Assembly (NCBI GenBank): GCA_021738105.1
Contig: JAIPCS010000094.1
Span: forward strand, 1 to 12,827
DNA: 12,827 bases
Reading direction: 5' to 3'
Source: Sulfuritalea sp.
GTDB taxonomy: Bacteria > Pseudomonadota > Gammaproteobacteria > Burkholderiales > Rhodocyclaceae
Positions 1 to 7,965 of this stretch are shown here, one piece after another. The first letter of the stretch is position 1, and the number at the start of each line of letters is the position of its first letter. Below the pieces are notes generated by a model. It was given only the letters and a program-made list of their open reading frames with translations, ran no database searches and was not told the origin of the DNA. A program made the position numbers and the translations under genes.

Positions 1-375
1 GGTCAGGATGCGTTACGCATCTTGACCCGCTTCGGCGGCTTCGAGATCGCCATGCTGGCCGGCGCCATGCTGGCGGCGGCAGAAGCTCGCATGACGCTGC
101 TGATCGATGGCTTCATCGTCACCAGTGCACTGTTGGTGGCGGCGCGGATTTCACCCGCCATCCTCGACTACTGCGTGTATTCGCACTGCTCCAACGAAGC
201 CGGTCACCGCTTGCAGCTCGAGTGGCTGCAGGCCCGGCCGCTGCTTGATCTCGGCCTGCGTCTGGGCGAAGGCACGGGTGCGGCGCTGGCCCTGCCCCTG
301 CTCACTGCGGCCTGCGCCTTCCTCAATGAAATGGCCAGCTTCGAATCCGCCGGCGTCAGCGAAAAAGCCGGATGA
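1..375 (+). CDS. cobT: Nicotinate-nucleotide--dimethylbenzimidazole phosphoribosyltransferase, C-terminal part (5' end outside window)
   Basis: CobT transfers phosphoribose from nicotinate mononucleotide to 5,6-dimethylbenzimidazole, giving alpha-ribazole phosphate for the lower ligand of cobalamin. The frame is open from base 1, and 124 residues remain, about the last third of a protein usually near 350 residues. The visible part has the family pattern: the [16 protein letters not shown] stretch, the [14 protein letters not shown] strand, the [18 protein letters not shown] stretch, and [15 protein letters not shown], whose Glu corresponds to the catalytic base known in the Salmonella enzyme. 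The [15 protein letters not shown] ending is also typical. The stop codon overlaps the cobS start (ATGA), which suggests translational coupling and an operon. The true start is upstream of the window, so the internal TTG or ATG codons here are not starts. Confidence 0.95.
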   Translation, partial: GQDALRILTRFGGFEIAMLAGAMLAAAEARMTLLIDGFIVTSALLVAARISPAILDYCVYSHCSNEAGHRLQLEWLQARPLLDLGLRLGEGTGAALALPLLTAACAFLNEMASFESAGVSEKAG

Positions 376-1139
376 AAAACGAGCTGGAATATTTCTTCGC
401 CGCGCTGCGCTTTTTCACGCGGCTGCCCGTCCCCACCTGGGTCGGACATACGCAGCACCAGCTCGATCACGCGGCGCGCTACTTTCCGCTAATCGGCATC
501 CTCATCGGCAGCATCGGTGCCGGGGTGACGGAACTCGCGGCGCTGGCGCTGCCGATCAGCGTTTCGATCCTGCTCGGCATGGCGGCCACCATCCTCGCCA
601 CCGGTGCCTTTCACGAGGATGGCTTTGCCGACTCCTGCGACGGCTTCGGCGGCGGCTGGGATAAGGCTCAGGTGCTGAGCATCATGAAAGACTCACGCGT
701 CGGCAGCTATGCCGCGCTGGGCGTCGGCATGATTCTGCTCACAAAATGGAGCGCACTCACCGAACTCGATGCGGACTTTGCTTCCCCCTTCCTGGCGTTG
801 GCGCTGATCGCCGGACATTCGGTCTCCCGACTGGCATCGACCATGCTGATCTACTTCCTCGAGTATGTCCGTGAAGATGCCAGCACCAAGTCCAAACCGC
901 TGGCGCAGCGCATGGCGGCTCACGAGCTGGCAATCGCCATGACGATTGGCCTGGCACCCTGTTTGTTTCTGCCACCGGTCGATGTACTGGTAGCACTCGC
1001 TGCCGTCGCGCTAACTACGCTTCTTGCTGCGCGCTACTTTCTGCGGCGCATCGGCGGCTACACCGGCGACTGCCTCGGCGCGACACAGCAGGTGAGCGAA
1101 GTCGCCTTTTATCTTGGCCTGCTATGCAGCTTTACCTGA
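372..1139 (+). CDS. cobS: Adenosylcobinamide-GDP ribazoletransferase (cobalamin synthase)
   Basis: CobS is an integral membrane enzyme that joins adenosylcobinamide-GDP to alpha-ribazole (or its phosphate), the penultimate or final step of cobalamin assembly. The protein has 255 residues, the usual family length. It opens with the typical [14 protein letters not shown] (residues 8-21). The conserved acidic, metal-binding segment [17 protein letters not shown] lies at about residues 81-97 and is followed by [11 protein letters not shown]. Several hydrophobic membrane segments follow, and the tail contains [13 protein letters not shown], also conserved. The ATG overlaps the cobT stop by 4 nt, and the 3' end overlaps cobC by 16 nt, so the three genes are almost certainly one coupled operon. 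Confidence 0.96.
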   Translation: MKNELEYFFAALRFFTRLPVPTWVGHTQHQLDHAARYFPLIGILIGSIGAGVTELAALALPISVSILLGMAATILATGAFHEDGFADSCDGFGGGWDKAQVLSIMKDSRVGSYAALGVGMILLTKWSALTELDADFASPFLALALIAGHSVSRLASTMLIYFLEYVREDASTKSKPLAQRMAAHELAIAMTIGLAPCLFLPPVDVLVALAAVALTTLLAARYFLRRIGGYTGDCLGATQQVSEVAFYLGLLCSFT

Positions 1140-1666
1140 TCCGTCATCCGGCGCCGCACGTGGCCGAAGGTATCTGCTATGGCCGCACCGACCTGCCGCT
1201 GGCGGAGCACGTGGGTGCGGCTGCGGCGCGCATCCTGCCGCAACTGCCTCTGGATCCGCCAGTACATCCACCCGCTGCATGTCCGCTGTACACCAGCCCG
1301 CTGCAACGTTGCCGACAGTTGGCTGAAGCCCTGCACGTCTCGCCTCAAAATGATCCACGCCTGCAGGAAATGAGCTTTGGCGACTGGGAACTGAAACCGT
1401 GGCGGAATATTCAGCGCGAGGCATTGGACGGCTGGGCCGCCGACCCGCTGGGGTACACACCGCCGCAGGGTGAGTCGGTCGGACAGTTACAACAGCGGGT
1501 GCTTCACTTCGTACAGGAGATCAGGGACCAGGGGGTGGAGCGCGCAGTACTGGTCACTCATGCGGGCGTAATGAAAGTTCTGGTCGGCCAGGAACGCGGG
1601 TTGCCGACCGGCGCGTGGATGGCGCTCAGCTTTGCCTACGAAGACGTGGTCTGCGTGCGTCTCTAG
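1124..1666 (+). CDS. cobC: Alpha-ribazole phosphatase-like histidine phosphatase
   Basis: This is a member of the histidine phosphatase (phosphoglycerate mutase-like) superfamily with 180 residues. The N-terminal catalytic motif is LIRHPAP, with His8 as the predicted phospho-accepting residue. The Pro after RH is common in CobC proteins, where most relatives have Gly. Also visible are YTSPLQRCRQLAEAL (residues 56-70), the acidic LQEMSFGDWE segment with Glu82, and the second catalytic His146 in VTHAGVMKVL. Its position after cobT and cobS, with a 16-nt overlap into cobS, supports the CobC role of removing phosphate from alpha-ribazole-5'-phosphate or adenosylcobalamin-5'-phosphate. There is no strong ribosome binding site, which fits coupling to cobS. 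Specificity cannot be proved from sequence. Its stop codon overlaps that of the convergent downstream gene. Confidence 0.9.
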   Translation: MQLYLIRHPAPHVAEGICYGRTDLPLAEHVGAAAARILPQLPLDPPVHPPAACPLYTSPLQRCRQLAEALHVSPQNDPRLQEMSFGDWELKPWRNIQREALDGWAADPLGYTPPQGESVGQLQQRVLHFVQEIRDQGVERAVLVTHAGVMKVLVGQERGLPTGAWMALSFAYEDVVCVRL

Positions 1667-2775
1667 CGCTGTCCGGATCGAACATCACCGAACAGTCCGG
1701 GATATTCGCGCGGCTGCGAGCGCCAGTACTGCGGCGGAGCTGTCACCGTTGCTCCCAGTTCGGCGGCTGCCCGCCAGGGCCAGCGCGGTTCGAACAAAAT
1801 ACCGCGTGCCAGCGCCACCAGATCGGCCTGAGCTCCGGCAATAATATCTTCAGCCTGTTGCGGTTCGGTGATCAAGCCGACGGCAATTGTCGGCAAGCCC
1901 ACCTCCTGCCGGATGCGCTCGGCGAACGACACTTGATATCCCGGCCCGAGTTGAATTTTTTGCAGCGGTGACACCCCGCCGCTCGAGACATGAATAAAGG
2001 ATGCGCCGCGATCGCGCAATGCCTTGGCAAACACGATGCTTTGCTCCAGATCCCAAGCACCGTCGACCCAGTCGGTGGCAGAAATGCGCACACCGACATC
2101 GATGCGATCCTTCACCACGGCACGTACTGCATCGAACACCGCCAACGGAAAGCGCATCCGGTTTTCCAGCGAGCCTCCGAATTCGTCATTCCGGACATTG
2201 GCCAGCGGCGAGAGGAACTGATGCAGCAGATAACCGTGTGCCGCATGTACTTCAATGGCTTCGATGCCGAGGCGCTCGGATCGCTCGGCGGCCTTTGCGA
2301 AGGCGCGCAGAACCCGATCCAGGCCGGCACTATCGAGCGCGGTCGGTGCTGCCTCGCCCGCCGCATGCGGCAACGCCGATGGCCCTTCCGGCACCCAGCC
2401 GCCTTGTGCCAAAGGAACCAGCTGACCACCTTCCCATGGCCGCGCGCTCGAGCCTTTGCGCCCGGCATGCGCGAGTTGAATGGCAATCGGCATCGTCGAG
2501 TACCGTCGCACGGCTTCCAGTGTCCTGCGCAGGGCTGCTTCGTTGACCTCAGACCACAGACCAAGATCACCGGCAGTGATCCGCCCTGCCGCTTCAACCG
2601 CGGTTGCTTCGATGATCAGCAGACCGGCACCGGACAACGCCAGATTGCCCAGGTGCATCAAATGCCAATCCGTGGCATTGCCATCGTCAGCCGAGTACTG
2701 GCACATCGGGGCAATGACGATACGGTTGGCCAATTGCAGGCGACCCAGGGTATAGGGTGAGAACAATTGTGACAT
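1663..2775 (-). CDS. NADH:flavin oxidoreductase, old yellow enzyme family (XenA/YqjM-like ene-reductase)
   Basis: This is an FMN-dependent TIM-barrel oxidoreductase of 370 residues. Such enzymes use NAD(P)H to reduce activated C=C bonds in enals, enones, maleimides and nitro compounds; the natural substrate is usually unknown. The N-terminus carries APMCQYSA with Cys25 and Tyr27, the pair that marks the thermophilic-like (YqjM/XenA) subgroup rather than classical OYE. QLAHAGRKGS (100-109) and HAAHGYLLHQFLSP, with His177, His180 and Tyr182, hold the substrate-binding pair. NVRNDEFGGSLENRMRF is also typical, and the C-terminal ALARGILFEPRWPWRAA is the FMN-phosphate end. AGGAG lies 7 nt before the ATG. 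It sits 35 nt after the thioesterase-like gene on the same strand, so the two are probably co-transcribed. Its TAG stop is interlocked with the cobC stop on the other strand. Confidence 0.93.
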   Translation of the reverse strand: MSQLFSPYTLGRLQLANRIVIAPMCQYSADDGNATDWHLMHLGNLALSGAGLLIIEATAVEAAGRITAGDLGLWSEVNEAALRRTLEAVRRYSTMPIAIQLAHAGRKGSSARPWEGGQLVPLAQGGWVPEGPSALPHAAGEAAPTALDSAGLDRVLRAFAKAAERSERLGIEAIEVHAAHGYLLHQFLSPLANVRNDEFGGSLENRMRFPLAVFDAVRAVVKDRIDVGVRISATDWVDGAWDLEQSIVFAKALRDRGASFIHVSSGGVSPLQKIQLGPGYQVSFAERIRQEVGLPTIAVGLITEPQQAEDIIAGAQADLVALARGILFEPRWPWRAAAELGATVTAPPQYWRSQPREYPGLFGDVRSGQR

Positions 2776-2810
2776 TGACGACTCCTGAAAAGAGGTGAGA
2801 TCCCGGTCGA

Positions 2811-3251
2811 CTAGATCCGGTTGACCTTGGGAAATTTGGCGGCGAAGTCCTCGGGCATCGGTACGACCTGCTTTTGCCGATAGTCGAAAAAGACGAAGCC
2901 CGATTTCGCCATGGCGATCAGCGCAGCATCCGCCGGTCGGGAGATGCGGAATATGATGTCGCCACCATAACGATTGAAGTCCATGACACCGACTTCGAAC
3001 AGCAGTTCGTCACGGGCATAAGCCTCGGCGCGATAGGTGGTCGCCAGATCGGTGACGATGATGCCGATGCGATTGTCTTCTGCTTCCCGAATGCCGAAAT
3101 CGAACAAAAAACAGGCACGGGCCTCTGAAATCATCGAGATCATCGAGTCGTTGCCAAGATGATTGGCGCCATTGATGTCAGTCACGCGAACCGCGAGACG
3201 CGTCGTGTAGCAGAACTGATCAGCGGGGAAATGCAGTGAAAGGCGAGCCAT
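2811..3251 (-). CDS. Hotdog-fold acyl-CoA thioesterase-like protein (4HBT family)
   Basis: The protein has 146 residues with a single-hotdog pattern. VRVTDINGANHLGNDSMISM (residues 21-40) matches the 4HBT active-site segment, with Asp25 as the likely catalytic acid and NHLGN where relatives have a GHVNN-like turn. The beta strands follow as IGIIVTDLATTYRAEAYARDELLFEV and GDIIFRIS, with a conserved GFVFFDYRQKQVVPMPEDF tail. Proteins of this type hydrolyse thioesters such as 4-hydroxybenzoyl-CoA or acyl-CoA, but the substrate cannot be deduced here. The only plausible start is the ATG at 3251. The leader has no clear ribosome binding site. It lies upstream of the ene-reductase gene, same strand, and downstream of the tRNA terminator. 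Confidence 0.82.
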   Translation of the reverse strand: MARLSLHFPADQFCYTTRLAVRVTDINGANHLGNDSMISMISEARACFLFDFGIREAEDNRIGIIVTDLATTYRAEAYARDELLFEVGVMDFNRYGGDIIFRISRPADAALIAMAKSGFVFFDYRQKQVVPMPEDFAAKFPKVNRI

Positions 3252-3381
3252 ATGGATTTCGGCGGCTGGATTCAGATAGCGATGCCAGCCCTGTCCTGAA
3301 GTGAGTGTTTGGTCGACGGGATGATTCTAAAGGCTGTGTTCACCCGCTGGCCAGCGTTTCCGCAAATCCGACACAAACAAA

Positions 3382-3415
3382 GAAAAGCGCCTGATTTCTT
3401 ATCGAAATCAGGCGC
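3382..3415 (-). terminator. Strong intrinsic terminator after tRNA-Glu
   Basis: A perfect 12-bp stem (GCGCCTGATTTC paired with GAAATCAGGCGC, 3387-3415) with a 5-nt loop is followed on the minus strand by TTTTC (3382-3386). It starts 6 nt past the encoded CCA of tRNA-Glu, so it should end the tRNA transcript and insulate the thioesterase gene. Confidence 0.92.
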
Positions 3416-3421
3416 CGAATT

Positions 3422-3497
3422 TGGCGTCCCCAGGGGGATTCGAACCCCCGTACTCACCGTGAAAGGGTGATGTCCTAGGCCTCTAGACGATAGGGAC
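3422..3497 (-). tRNA. tRNA-Glu (anticodon TTC)
   Basis: The reverse complement folds into a standard 76-nt cloverleaf. The acceptor stem GTCCCTA pairs with TGGGGAC (one G-T wobble). The anticodon stem-loop is TCACC-CTTTCAC-GGTGA, with anticodon TTC at 3461-3463. The T arm is GGGGG-TTCGAAT-CCCCC, the discriminator is G, and the CCA end is encoded (3422-3424). It is 9 nt downstream of tRNA-Ala and probably shares its transcript. Confidence 0.98.
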
Positions 3498-3506
3498 GTA
3501 TCGTTT

Positions 3507-3582
<76 letters not shown>

Positions 3583-3596
3583 ACAAGAGAGGGCGC

Positions 3597-3625
3597 ATTA
3601 TAGGTAGGCGGGGTCTGCCTGTAAA
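3597..3625 (-). promoter_or_regulatory. Sigma-70 type promoter of the tRNA-Ala/tRNA-Glu unit
   Basis: On the minus strand, TTTACA (3620-3625, 5 of 6 to the -35 consensus) is separated by exactly 17 nt from a perfect TATAAT (3597-3602). It is followed by a GC-rich GCGCCC discriminator, as is common for stable-RNA promoters under growth-rate and stringent control. The -10 box ends 14 nt before the mature tRNA-Ala 5' end. The -35 lies just past the stop of the FAD oxidase gene and inside one arm of a 7-bp inverted repeat (3619-3625 and 3641-3647). Confidence 0.9.
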
Positions 3626-3641
3626 GCCCCCGTCACGCTTT

Positions 3642-5036
3642 TTACAGCAGTTTACCGGGATTCATCAAACCATGCGGGTCGAAAGCCTGTTTAACCGCAC
3701 GCATCAAGTCCATCTCGATGGTGCTCTTGTAGCGCAGCACTTCCTCACGCTTCAACTGTCCCAGCCCATGTTCAGCTGAAATCGAGCCGCCCAGCTCATG
3801 CACCAGATCGTGCACGATGCGATTGACCGCATCGGTCTGCGCAATGAATTCAGCATTCGACTGGGCATCCGGCCGCGACTGGTTGTAATGCAGGTTGCCA
3901 TCGCCGATATGGCCGAAACACACAATACGCACTTGCGGGAATTTTTCCCGCAGGGCGGCATCAGCACCCGTGATGAATTCGGCAATGCGCGACACCGGTA
4001 CTGCGATGTCGTGTTTGATCGAGATGCCCTCGATTCTCTGGGCCTCCGAGATGTTCTCGCGCAGAGCCCACAACGCGCTTGTCTGTGCCTCGCTGGCAGC
4101 AAGGACGGCATCGCCGACCAGCCCGTCCGCGATAGCGCCATCCAGCGCCTGTTCCAGGATAAACGCCAGATCGTCACGAGCGCCATTCAGTTCGATCAGC
4201 ACTTGCCACAACGGATTGCCGGCCAGAGGATCACGCGAATTCGGAATATGTCTGAGCACCAGATCCAGGGCCGGTCGACCGACTATCTCGAAAGCCGTCA
4301 CGTTGTCCCCTGCCTGATCGCGCAAGCGTCCCAGCAGGCTCACCGCCGCCGCCGGATCGGGTACCGCAACCCAGGCGGTCGCATAGGTTCTCGGCCGAGA
4401 GAACAGCTTCAGTGTCGCCGCAGTGATCAATCCCAGGGTGCCCTCAGCGCCTATGAACAGATGTTTCAGGTCGTAGCCGGTATTGTCCTTGCGCAAGGCG
4501 CGCAGCCCGTTCCAGATTTGACCATCGGCCAGCACCACTTCGAGGCCCAGCGTCAACTCGCGGGTATTGCCATAGCGCAGCACCTGGACACCACCGGCAT
4601 TGGTGGACAGGTTCCCACCCAGCGTGGCACTGCCTTCTGCCGCGAGAGACAGCGGAAACAAGCGATCCGCCTCCAGTGCCGCCTCCTGTACCGCATGCAA
4701 GGTGCAGCCCGCTTCGACGGTGATTGAATTGTTGGCGCGATCAATCGCGCGGATGCGGTTCATGCGTCGCAGATTGATCACCACTTCGCCACCCACGGGT
4801 GTTGCTCCACCACACAGGCCTGTATTGCCACCTTGCGGCACGATCGCCACACCGGCGACGGCGCAGGCGCGTACCACACCCGCTACTTCTTCGGTGTTGC
4901 CCGGCAGTGCAACGCACAATGCCTGGCCCACATAGCGCCCGCGCCAATCCGTGCAGAAGGGAGCCATATCCTGCTCTGCGGCAAGCACATTGCGCTCACC
5001 CAGAAGGTACCGCAGTTGGGTAATCAATTCACTCAT
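3642..5036 (-). CDS. FAD-binding oxidase of the D-lactate/D-2-hydroxyglutarate dehydrogenase (GlcD-like) family
   Basis: The protein has 464 residues and the VAO/PCMH flavoprotein layout. The N-terminal FAD-binding part runs to about residue 215 and includes IVPQGGNTGLCGGATPVGG, LSTNAGGVQVLRYGNTRE and FIGAEGTLGLITAATLKLF. The C-terminal substrate-binding part carries CFGHIGDGNLHYN (His376, His383) and SAEHGLGQLKREE (Glu422, His423), the expected metal and substrate ligands. These enzymes oxidise a D-2-hydroxyacid to the 2-oxoacid and pass electrons to a quinone, ETF or another carrier. Whether the substrate is D-lactate, D-2-hydroxyglutarate or glycolate cannot be told. The ATG overlaps the patatin gene stop by 4 nt (ATGA), without its own clear ribosome binding site, so translation is probably coupled. 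Single-protein length argues against the split GlcDEF system. Confidence 0.9.
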   Translation of the reverse strand: MSELITQLRYLLGERNVLAAEQDMAPFCTDWRGRYVGQALCVALPGNTEEVAGVVRACAVAGVAIVPQGGNTGLCGGATPVGGEVVINLRRMNRIRAIDRANNSITVEAGCTLHAVQEAALEADRLFPLSLAAEGSATLGGNLSTNAGGVQVLRYGNTRELTLGLEVVLADGQIWNGLRALRKDNTGYDLKHLFIGAEGTLGLITAATLKLFSRPRTYATAWVAVPDPAAAVSLLGRLRDQAGDNVTAFEIVGRPALDLVLRHIPNSRDPLAGNPLWQVLIELNGARDDLAFILEQALDGAIADGLVGDAVLAASEAQTSALWALRENISEAQRIEGISIKHDIAVPVSRIAEFITGADAALREKFPQVRIVCFGHIGDGNLHYNQSRPDAQSNAEFIAQTDAVNRIVHDLVHELGGSISAEHGLGQLKREEVLRYKSTIEMDLMRAVKQAFDPHGLMNPGKLL

Positions 5037-5929
5037 GCCGACATGGCGTGTTCAATGGCCGGCAACATCCTTACCACGGCCGCACGCCCCTCTTCGATGG
5101 CTTCGATGCCGCGATGGTAATCCATCAGGGCCAGATGGCCGAGCCGCGGTGCGAGCAATACATCAGCGGGCTCTCCCGCCAGGCGGCTGCGGGCAATGCG
5201 CATCTGCATGATATGAATGCTGGTGGTCAGGACACCGGCCATGGATGGCAGCAACTCGCCATTGCTCAATCGCGGCCTGCTGAAGGTTTTTCTCAAGCGC
5301 GCGGCCCAGCCCGGCTCAAGTTCATCACGCTGACGTTCCACCGGGACTGGTGAATATCGCTTCTGACGCAAACTACCGCCTACCCGGTCCGAACCCAGAT
5401 CCACCGCAATCACGACATCCGCTCCCATCGCACGGCACAGGGAAACCGGAACCGGATTCACCAGACCACCATCGACCAGCAGTCGCTCGTCTCGAACCAT
5501 GGGTTTGAACAAACCGGGAACCGCGATCGAGGCACGCACCGCATCGGCCACCGATCCCTCGCGCAACCATTTTTCGCGCCCGGTTGCCAGATCGGTAGCG
5601 ACGCAGGCAAACGGGATGTCCAACTTCGCAAAATCATGATCGACGAAATTGCGCTGAAAGAACTCGATCAGCTTTTCGCCCTTGATCAAACCGCCCGAAA
5701 AGCTGACGTCAAGCAGGCCAAGCACTTCCTTCCAAGCCAGCGCCCTGACCCATTCCTCGAGCTTGTCGAGATCACCATTGGCATAGGCAGCGCCGATGAA
5801 AGCACCAATCGAGCAGCCGGCGACCATATCGGGTTTCAAGCCTGCGGCAGCCAGTTCCCTGATGACACCGATGTGTGCCCAGCCGCGCGCCGCGCCGCTA
5901 CCGAGAACCAGACCAAGCTTGGGTTTCAA
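5033..5929 (-). CDS. Patatin-like phospholipase family protein (RssA type), TTG start
   Basis: The protein has 298 residues and a Ser-Asp dyad hydrolase fold. The oxyanion-hole motif GSGAARGW lies at residues 10-17, the nucleophile elbow GCSIG has Ser40, and the DGGLVNPVP segment has catalytic Asp153. Members hydrolyse acyl esters of lipids, and the bacterial RssA subgroup has no settled substrate. The only start that keeps the oxyanion motif is the TTG at 5929: the same frame has the rimO stop 12 nt upstream, and the next ATG (residue 35) would delete the motif. GGAA lies 5 nt before the TTG. The gene sits between rimO and the FAD oxidase gene, overlapping the latter by 4 nt. No signal peptide or membrane segment is evident, so it is probably cytoplasmic or peripheral. 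Confidence 0.9.
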   Translation of the reverse strand: MKPKLGLVLGSGAARGWAHIGVIRELAAAGLKPDMVAGCSIGAFIGAAYANGDLDKLEEWVRALAWKEVLGLLDVSFSGGLIKGEKLIEFFQRNFVDHDFAKLDIPFACVATDLATGREKWLREGSVADAVRASIAVPGLFKPMVRDERLLVDGGLVNPVPVSLCRAMGADVVIAVDLGSDRVGGSLRQKRYSPVPVERQRDELEPGWAARLRKTFSRPRLSNGELLPSMAGVLTTSIHIMQMRIARSRLAGEPADVLLAPRLGHLALMDYHRGIEAIEEGRAAVVRMLPAIEHAMSA

Positions 5930-5941
5930 TACGGTTCCGGC

Positions 5942-7306
5942 TCAGGCCGGCAATGGTGCAAGCGTTGCGTATAGATCGTGCACATCGCAGTCGATCACGT
6001 TGACCTCAGCGAACTCGCCGATCTCCATGTCGTGACCGTCGGAAATATAGACAACGCCATCGACATCGGGGGCATCGCCCACCGAACGGGCGATAGCGCC
6101 TTCTTCGTCGATATCATCGACCAGCACCTGAATGCGACGACCTATTTTTCGTTCCAGACGCTGCGTGGATATATCCTCCTGATGTCTCAGCAGACGGGCT
6201 TTGCGCTCGTCACGGATATTTTCCGGTAGCGCACCGGGCAGCGCATTGGCACTCGCGCCATCCACCGGCGAATAGGAAAACGCGCCCACCCGATCAAGCT
6301 GCGCTTCGTCGAGAAAGTCGAGCAGCTCGTTGAACTCGGCCTCGGTCTCACCGGGAAAGCCGGTAATGAATGTACTGCGGATGGTCAGATCCGGCACCAC
6401 CTTGCGCCAGGCGGCAATGCGCTCAAGCACTTTCTCGGCGGAGGCAGGGCGCTTCATCAACTTGAGAATTCGCTGGCTTGCATGCTGAAAAGGCACATCG
6501 AGATAGGGCAGGATTTTCCCTTCGGCCATTAACGGAATCAGATCATCGACGCTTGGGTAGGGATACACATAGTGCAGCCGCACCCACAGTCCGAGTTTGC
6601 CCAACTCACTGCACAACTCGAAAAGACGGGTCTTGACCGGCCGGCCACCCCAAAAACCGGTTCGGTACTTGACATCCACACCATAGGCACTGGTGTCCTG
6701 GGAGATCACCAGGAGTTCGCGTACGCCGGCCTCGGCCAGCACTTCGGCCTCACGCAATACCTCACCAATCGGGCGCGAAACCAGATCACCGCGCAAGGAG
6801 GGAATGATGCAAAAACTGCAGCGATGATTGCAGCCTTCGGAAATTTTCAGATAGGCATAGTGGTCCGGTGTCAGGCGTATGCCCTGAGGCGGAACCAGAT
6901 CGACGAAGGGATCATGCTCGTCCGGCAATCGAGCCGGCAGATGCTGATGCACCGCCTCCATGACTTCCGCCAGGGCATGCGGTCCGGTGACAGCCAACAC
7001 TTTTGGATGGGCGGTGCGGACAACATCATTGCCCGCCGCATCTTTCTTGGCGCCAAGACAGCCGGTGACGATGACCTTGCCGTTCTCAGCCAGCGCTTCG
7101 CCGATCGCGTCGAGTGATTCTTCGACTGCGGCGTCGATGAAGCCGCAGGTATTGACCACGACCAGATCGGCACCTTCGTAACTACCCGAAATCTGATAGC
7201 CCTCGACCCGTAAGCGGGTGAGAATCTGTTCCGCATCGGACGCCGCCTTGGGGCATCCCAGCGACACAAAGCCGACCGTCGGCGCCTTGGCTTTCCGTCG
7301 TGTCAC
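5942..7306 (-). CDS. rimO: Ribosomal protein S12 methylthiotransferase RimO, GTG start
   Basis: RimO is a radical-SAM enzyme that methylthiolates a conserved Asp of ribosomal protein S12. With the GTG start at 7306 the protein has 454 residues, close to the usual 440-460. The N-terminal MTTase domain holds Cys18 ([11 protein letters not shown]), Cys54 ([10 protein letters not shown]) and Cys83 ([10 protein letters not shown]) for the auxiliary cluster. The radical-SAM motif CNHRCSFC supplies Cys159, Cys163 and Cys166. [19 protein letters not shown] and [15 protein letters not shown] are further family signatures, and a TRAM domain ends the protein. The open frame extends upstream to 7489, but that would overlap phaR by 169 nt and add sequence unlike any RimO. 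GTG is the first start in this frame after the phaR stop, 14 nt away. A weak AAGAG lies 8 nt before it. Confidence 0.94.
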   Translation of the reverse strand: MTRRKAKAPTVGFVSLGCPKAASDAEQILTRLRVEGYQISGSYEGADLVVVNTCGFIDAAVEESLDAIGEALAENGKVIVTGCLGAKKDAAGNDVVRTAHPKVLAVTGPHALAEVMEAVHQHLPARLPDEHDPFVDLVPPQGIRLTPDHYAYLKISEGCNHRCSFCIIPSLRGDLVSRPIGEVLREAEVLAEAGVRELLVISQDTSAYGVDVKYRTGFWGGRPVKTRLFELCSELGKLGLWVRLHYVYPYPSVDDLIPLMAEGKILPYLDVPFQHASQRILKLMKRPASAEKVLERIAAWRKVVPDLTIRSTFITGFPGETEAEFNELLDFLDEAQLDRVGAFSYSPVDGASANALPGALPENIRDERKARLLRHQEDISTQRLERKIGRRIQVLVDDIDEEGAIARSVGDAPDVDGVVYISDGHDMEIGEFAEVNVIDCDVHDLYATLAPLPA

Positions 7307-7320
7307 GAGACAGGCTCTTG

Positions 7321-7869
7321 CTACTTCTCGGACTTTTCGTCGGGCTTGACGTAAACACCGGGGAAGATTTTGCGCGTCTGCTCCTGCATGGTGTCCTGCA
7401 TCTGCTGAAACATTTTTTGACTTTGTGCGACATAGGCACCCATCATGTGCTGCATGGCAGGGCCTTGGAACTTGAGAAACTGGGCCCACAAGTCCTGGCT
7501 GTCGCCTTGATTTTCGCCGTAGAGCGCCTTGGCCTGATCCTTGAGTTTGGCTTGCACCTCGGTGAAGGACTTGATGTTGTTCTCGATATAGTTGCCCATC
7601 ATGCCTTGCATCGCATTGCCGTAGAAGCGGATCATCTGCGAGAGCAGATCGGACGAGAACATTGGTGCGCCCCCCGCCTCTTCTTCGAGAATGATCTGCA
7701 ACAGAATGGCACGCGTCAGATCATCACCCGACTTGGCGTCGACAACCTGGAAACCCTCATGAGCCAATACCAGTTCCTTGACGTCAGCCAGGGTGATGTA
7801 GGTACTGGTGCGCGTATCGTATAGTCGGCGATTCGGGTACTTCTTGATAAGTCGGCTCTGTCCGGCCAT
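7321..7869 (-). CDS. phaR: Polyhydroxyalkanoate synthesis repressor PhaR
   Basis: PhaR binds both DNA and PHA granules. Without polymer it represses genes such as phasins (phaP) and itself; nascent polymer titrates it away. The protein has 182 residues. The N-terminal DNA-binding domain is highly typical: [20 protein letters not shown] (8-27), then [35 protein letters not shown]. The second half holds the repeated accumulation-regulator helices ([20 protein letters not shown] and [17 protein letters not shown]), rich in Met and Gln, expected to contact polymer. AGGAGG lies upstream of the ATG at good spacing. It follows phaB on the same strand after a 96-nt gap with a hairpin, and rimO follows 14 nt later. 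Confidence 0.96.
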   Translation of the reverse strand: MAGQSRLIKKYPNRRLYDTRTSTYITLADVKELVLAHEGFQVVDAKSGDDLTRAILLQIILEEEAGGAPMFSSDLLSQMIRFYGNAMQGMMGNYIENNIKSFTEVQAKLKDQAKALYGENQGDSQDLWAQFLKFQGPAMQHMMGAYVAQSQKMFQQMQDTMQEQTRKIFPGVYVKPDEKSEK

Positions 7870-7917
7870 GCTGTTCTCCTCCTAAAGACCATTCTACATT
7901 CAAGGTGTAATACCCGG

Positions 7918-7942
7918 CCCATCCCGCACTAGGCGGGGTGGG
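7918..7942 (-). other. Intercistronic hairpin between phaB copy B and phaR
   Basis: A 10-position stem (CCCATCCCGC against GCGGGGTGGG on the plus strand) with a 5-nt loop ACTAG. On the minus-strand RNA it has one A-C mismatch. No T tract follows, so it is more likely a stability or processing element than a terminator. Confidence 0.5.
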
Positions 7943-7965
7943 ACGAAATCTCGCAACCAATTACA

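Noticed and set aside
1990..2760. Open frame of 256 codons on the plus strand opposite the ene-reductase gene
   Set aside because: It is antisense to a gene with intact active-site motifs and has no recognisable domain. GC-rich codon bias explains it.
3252..3381. Promoter for the thioesterase-like gene based on TAGAAT in the leader
   Set aside because: No -35 hexamer stands at suitable spacing, so the site is not supported.
3798..4727. Long open frame (309 codons) on the plus strand opposite the FAD oxidase gene
   Set aside because: It is antisense to a clear flavoprotein, its protein looks like low-complexity Arg/Gln-rich shadow sequence, and no family motif is visible.
7307..7489. N-terminal extension of rimO to the first upstream start
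   Set aside because: It would overlap phaR by 169 nt and adds Cys/Arg-rich sequence absent from RimO proteins. The GTG at 7306 gives the normal N-terminus.
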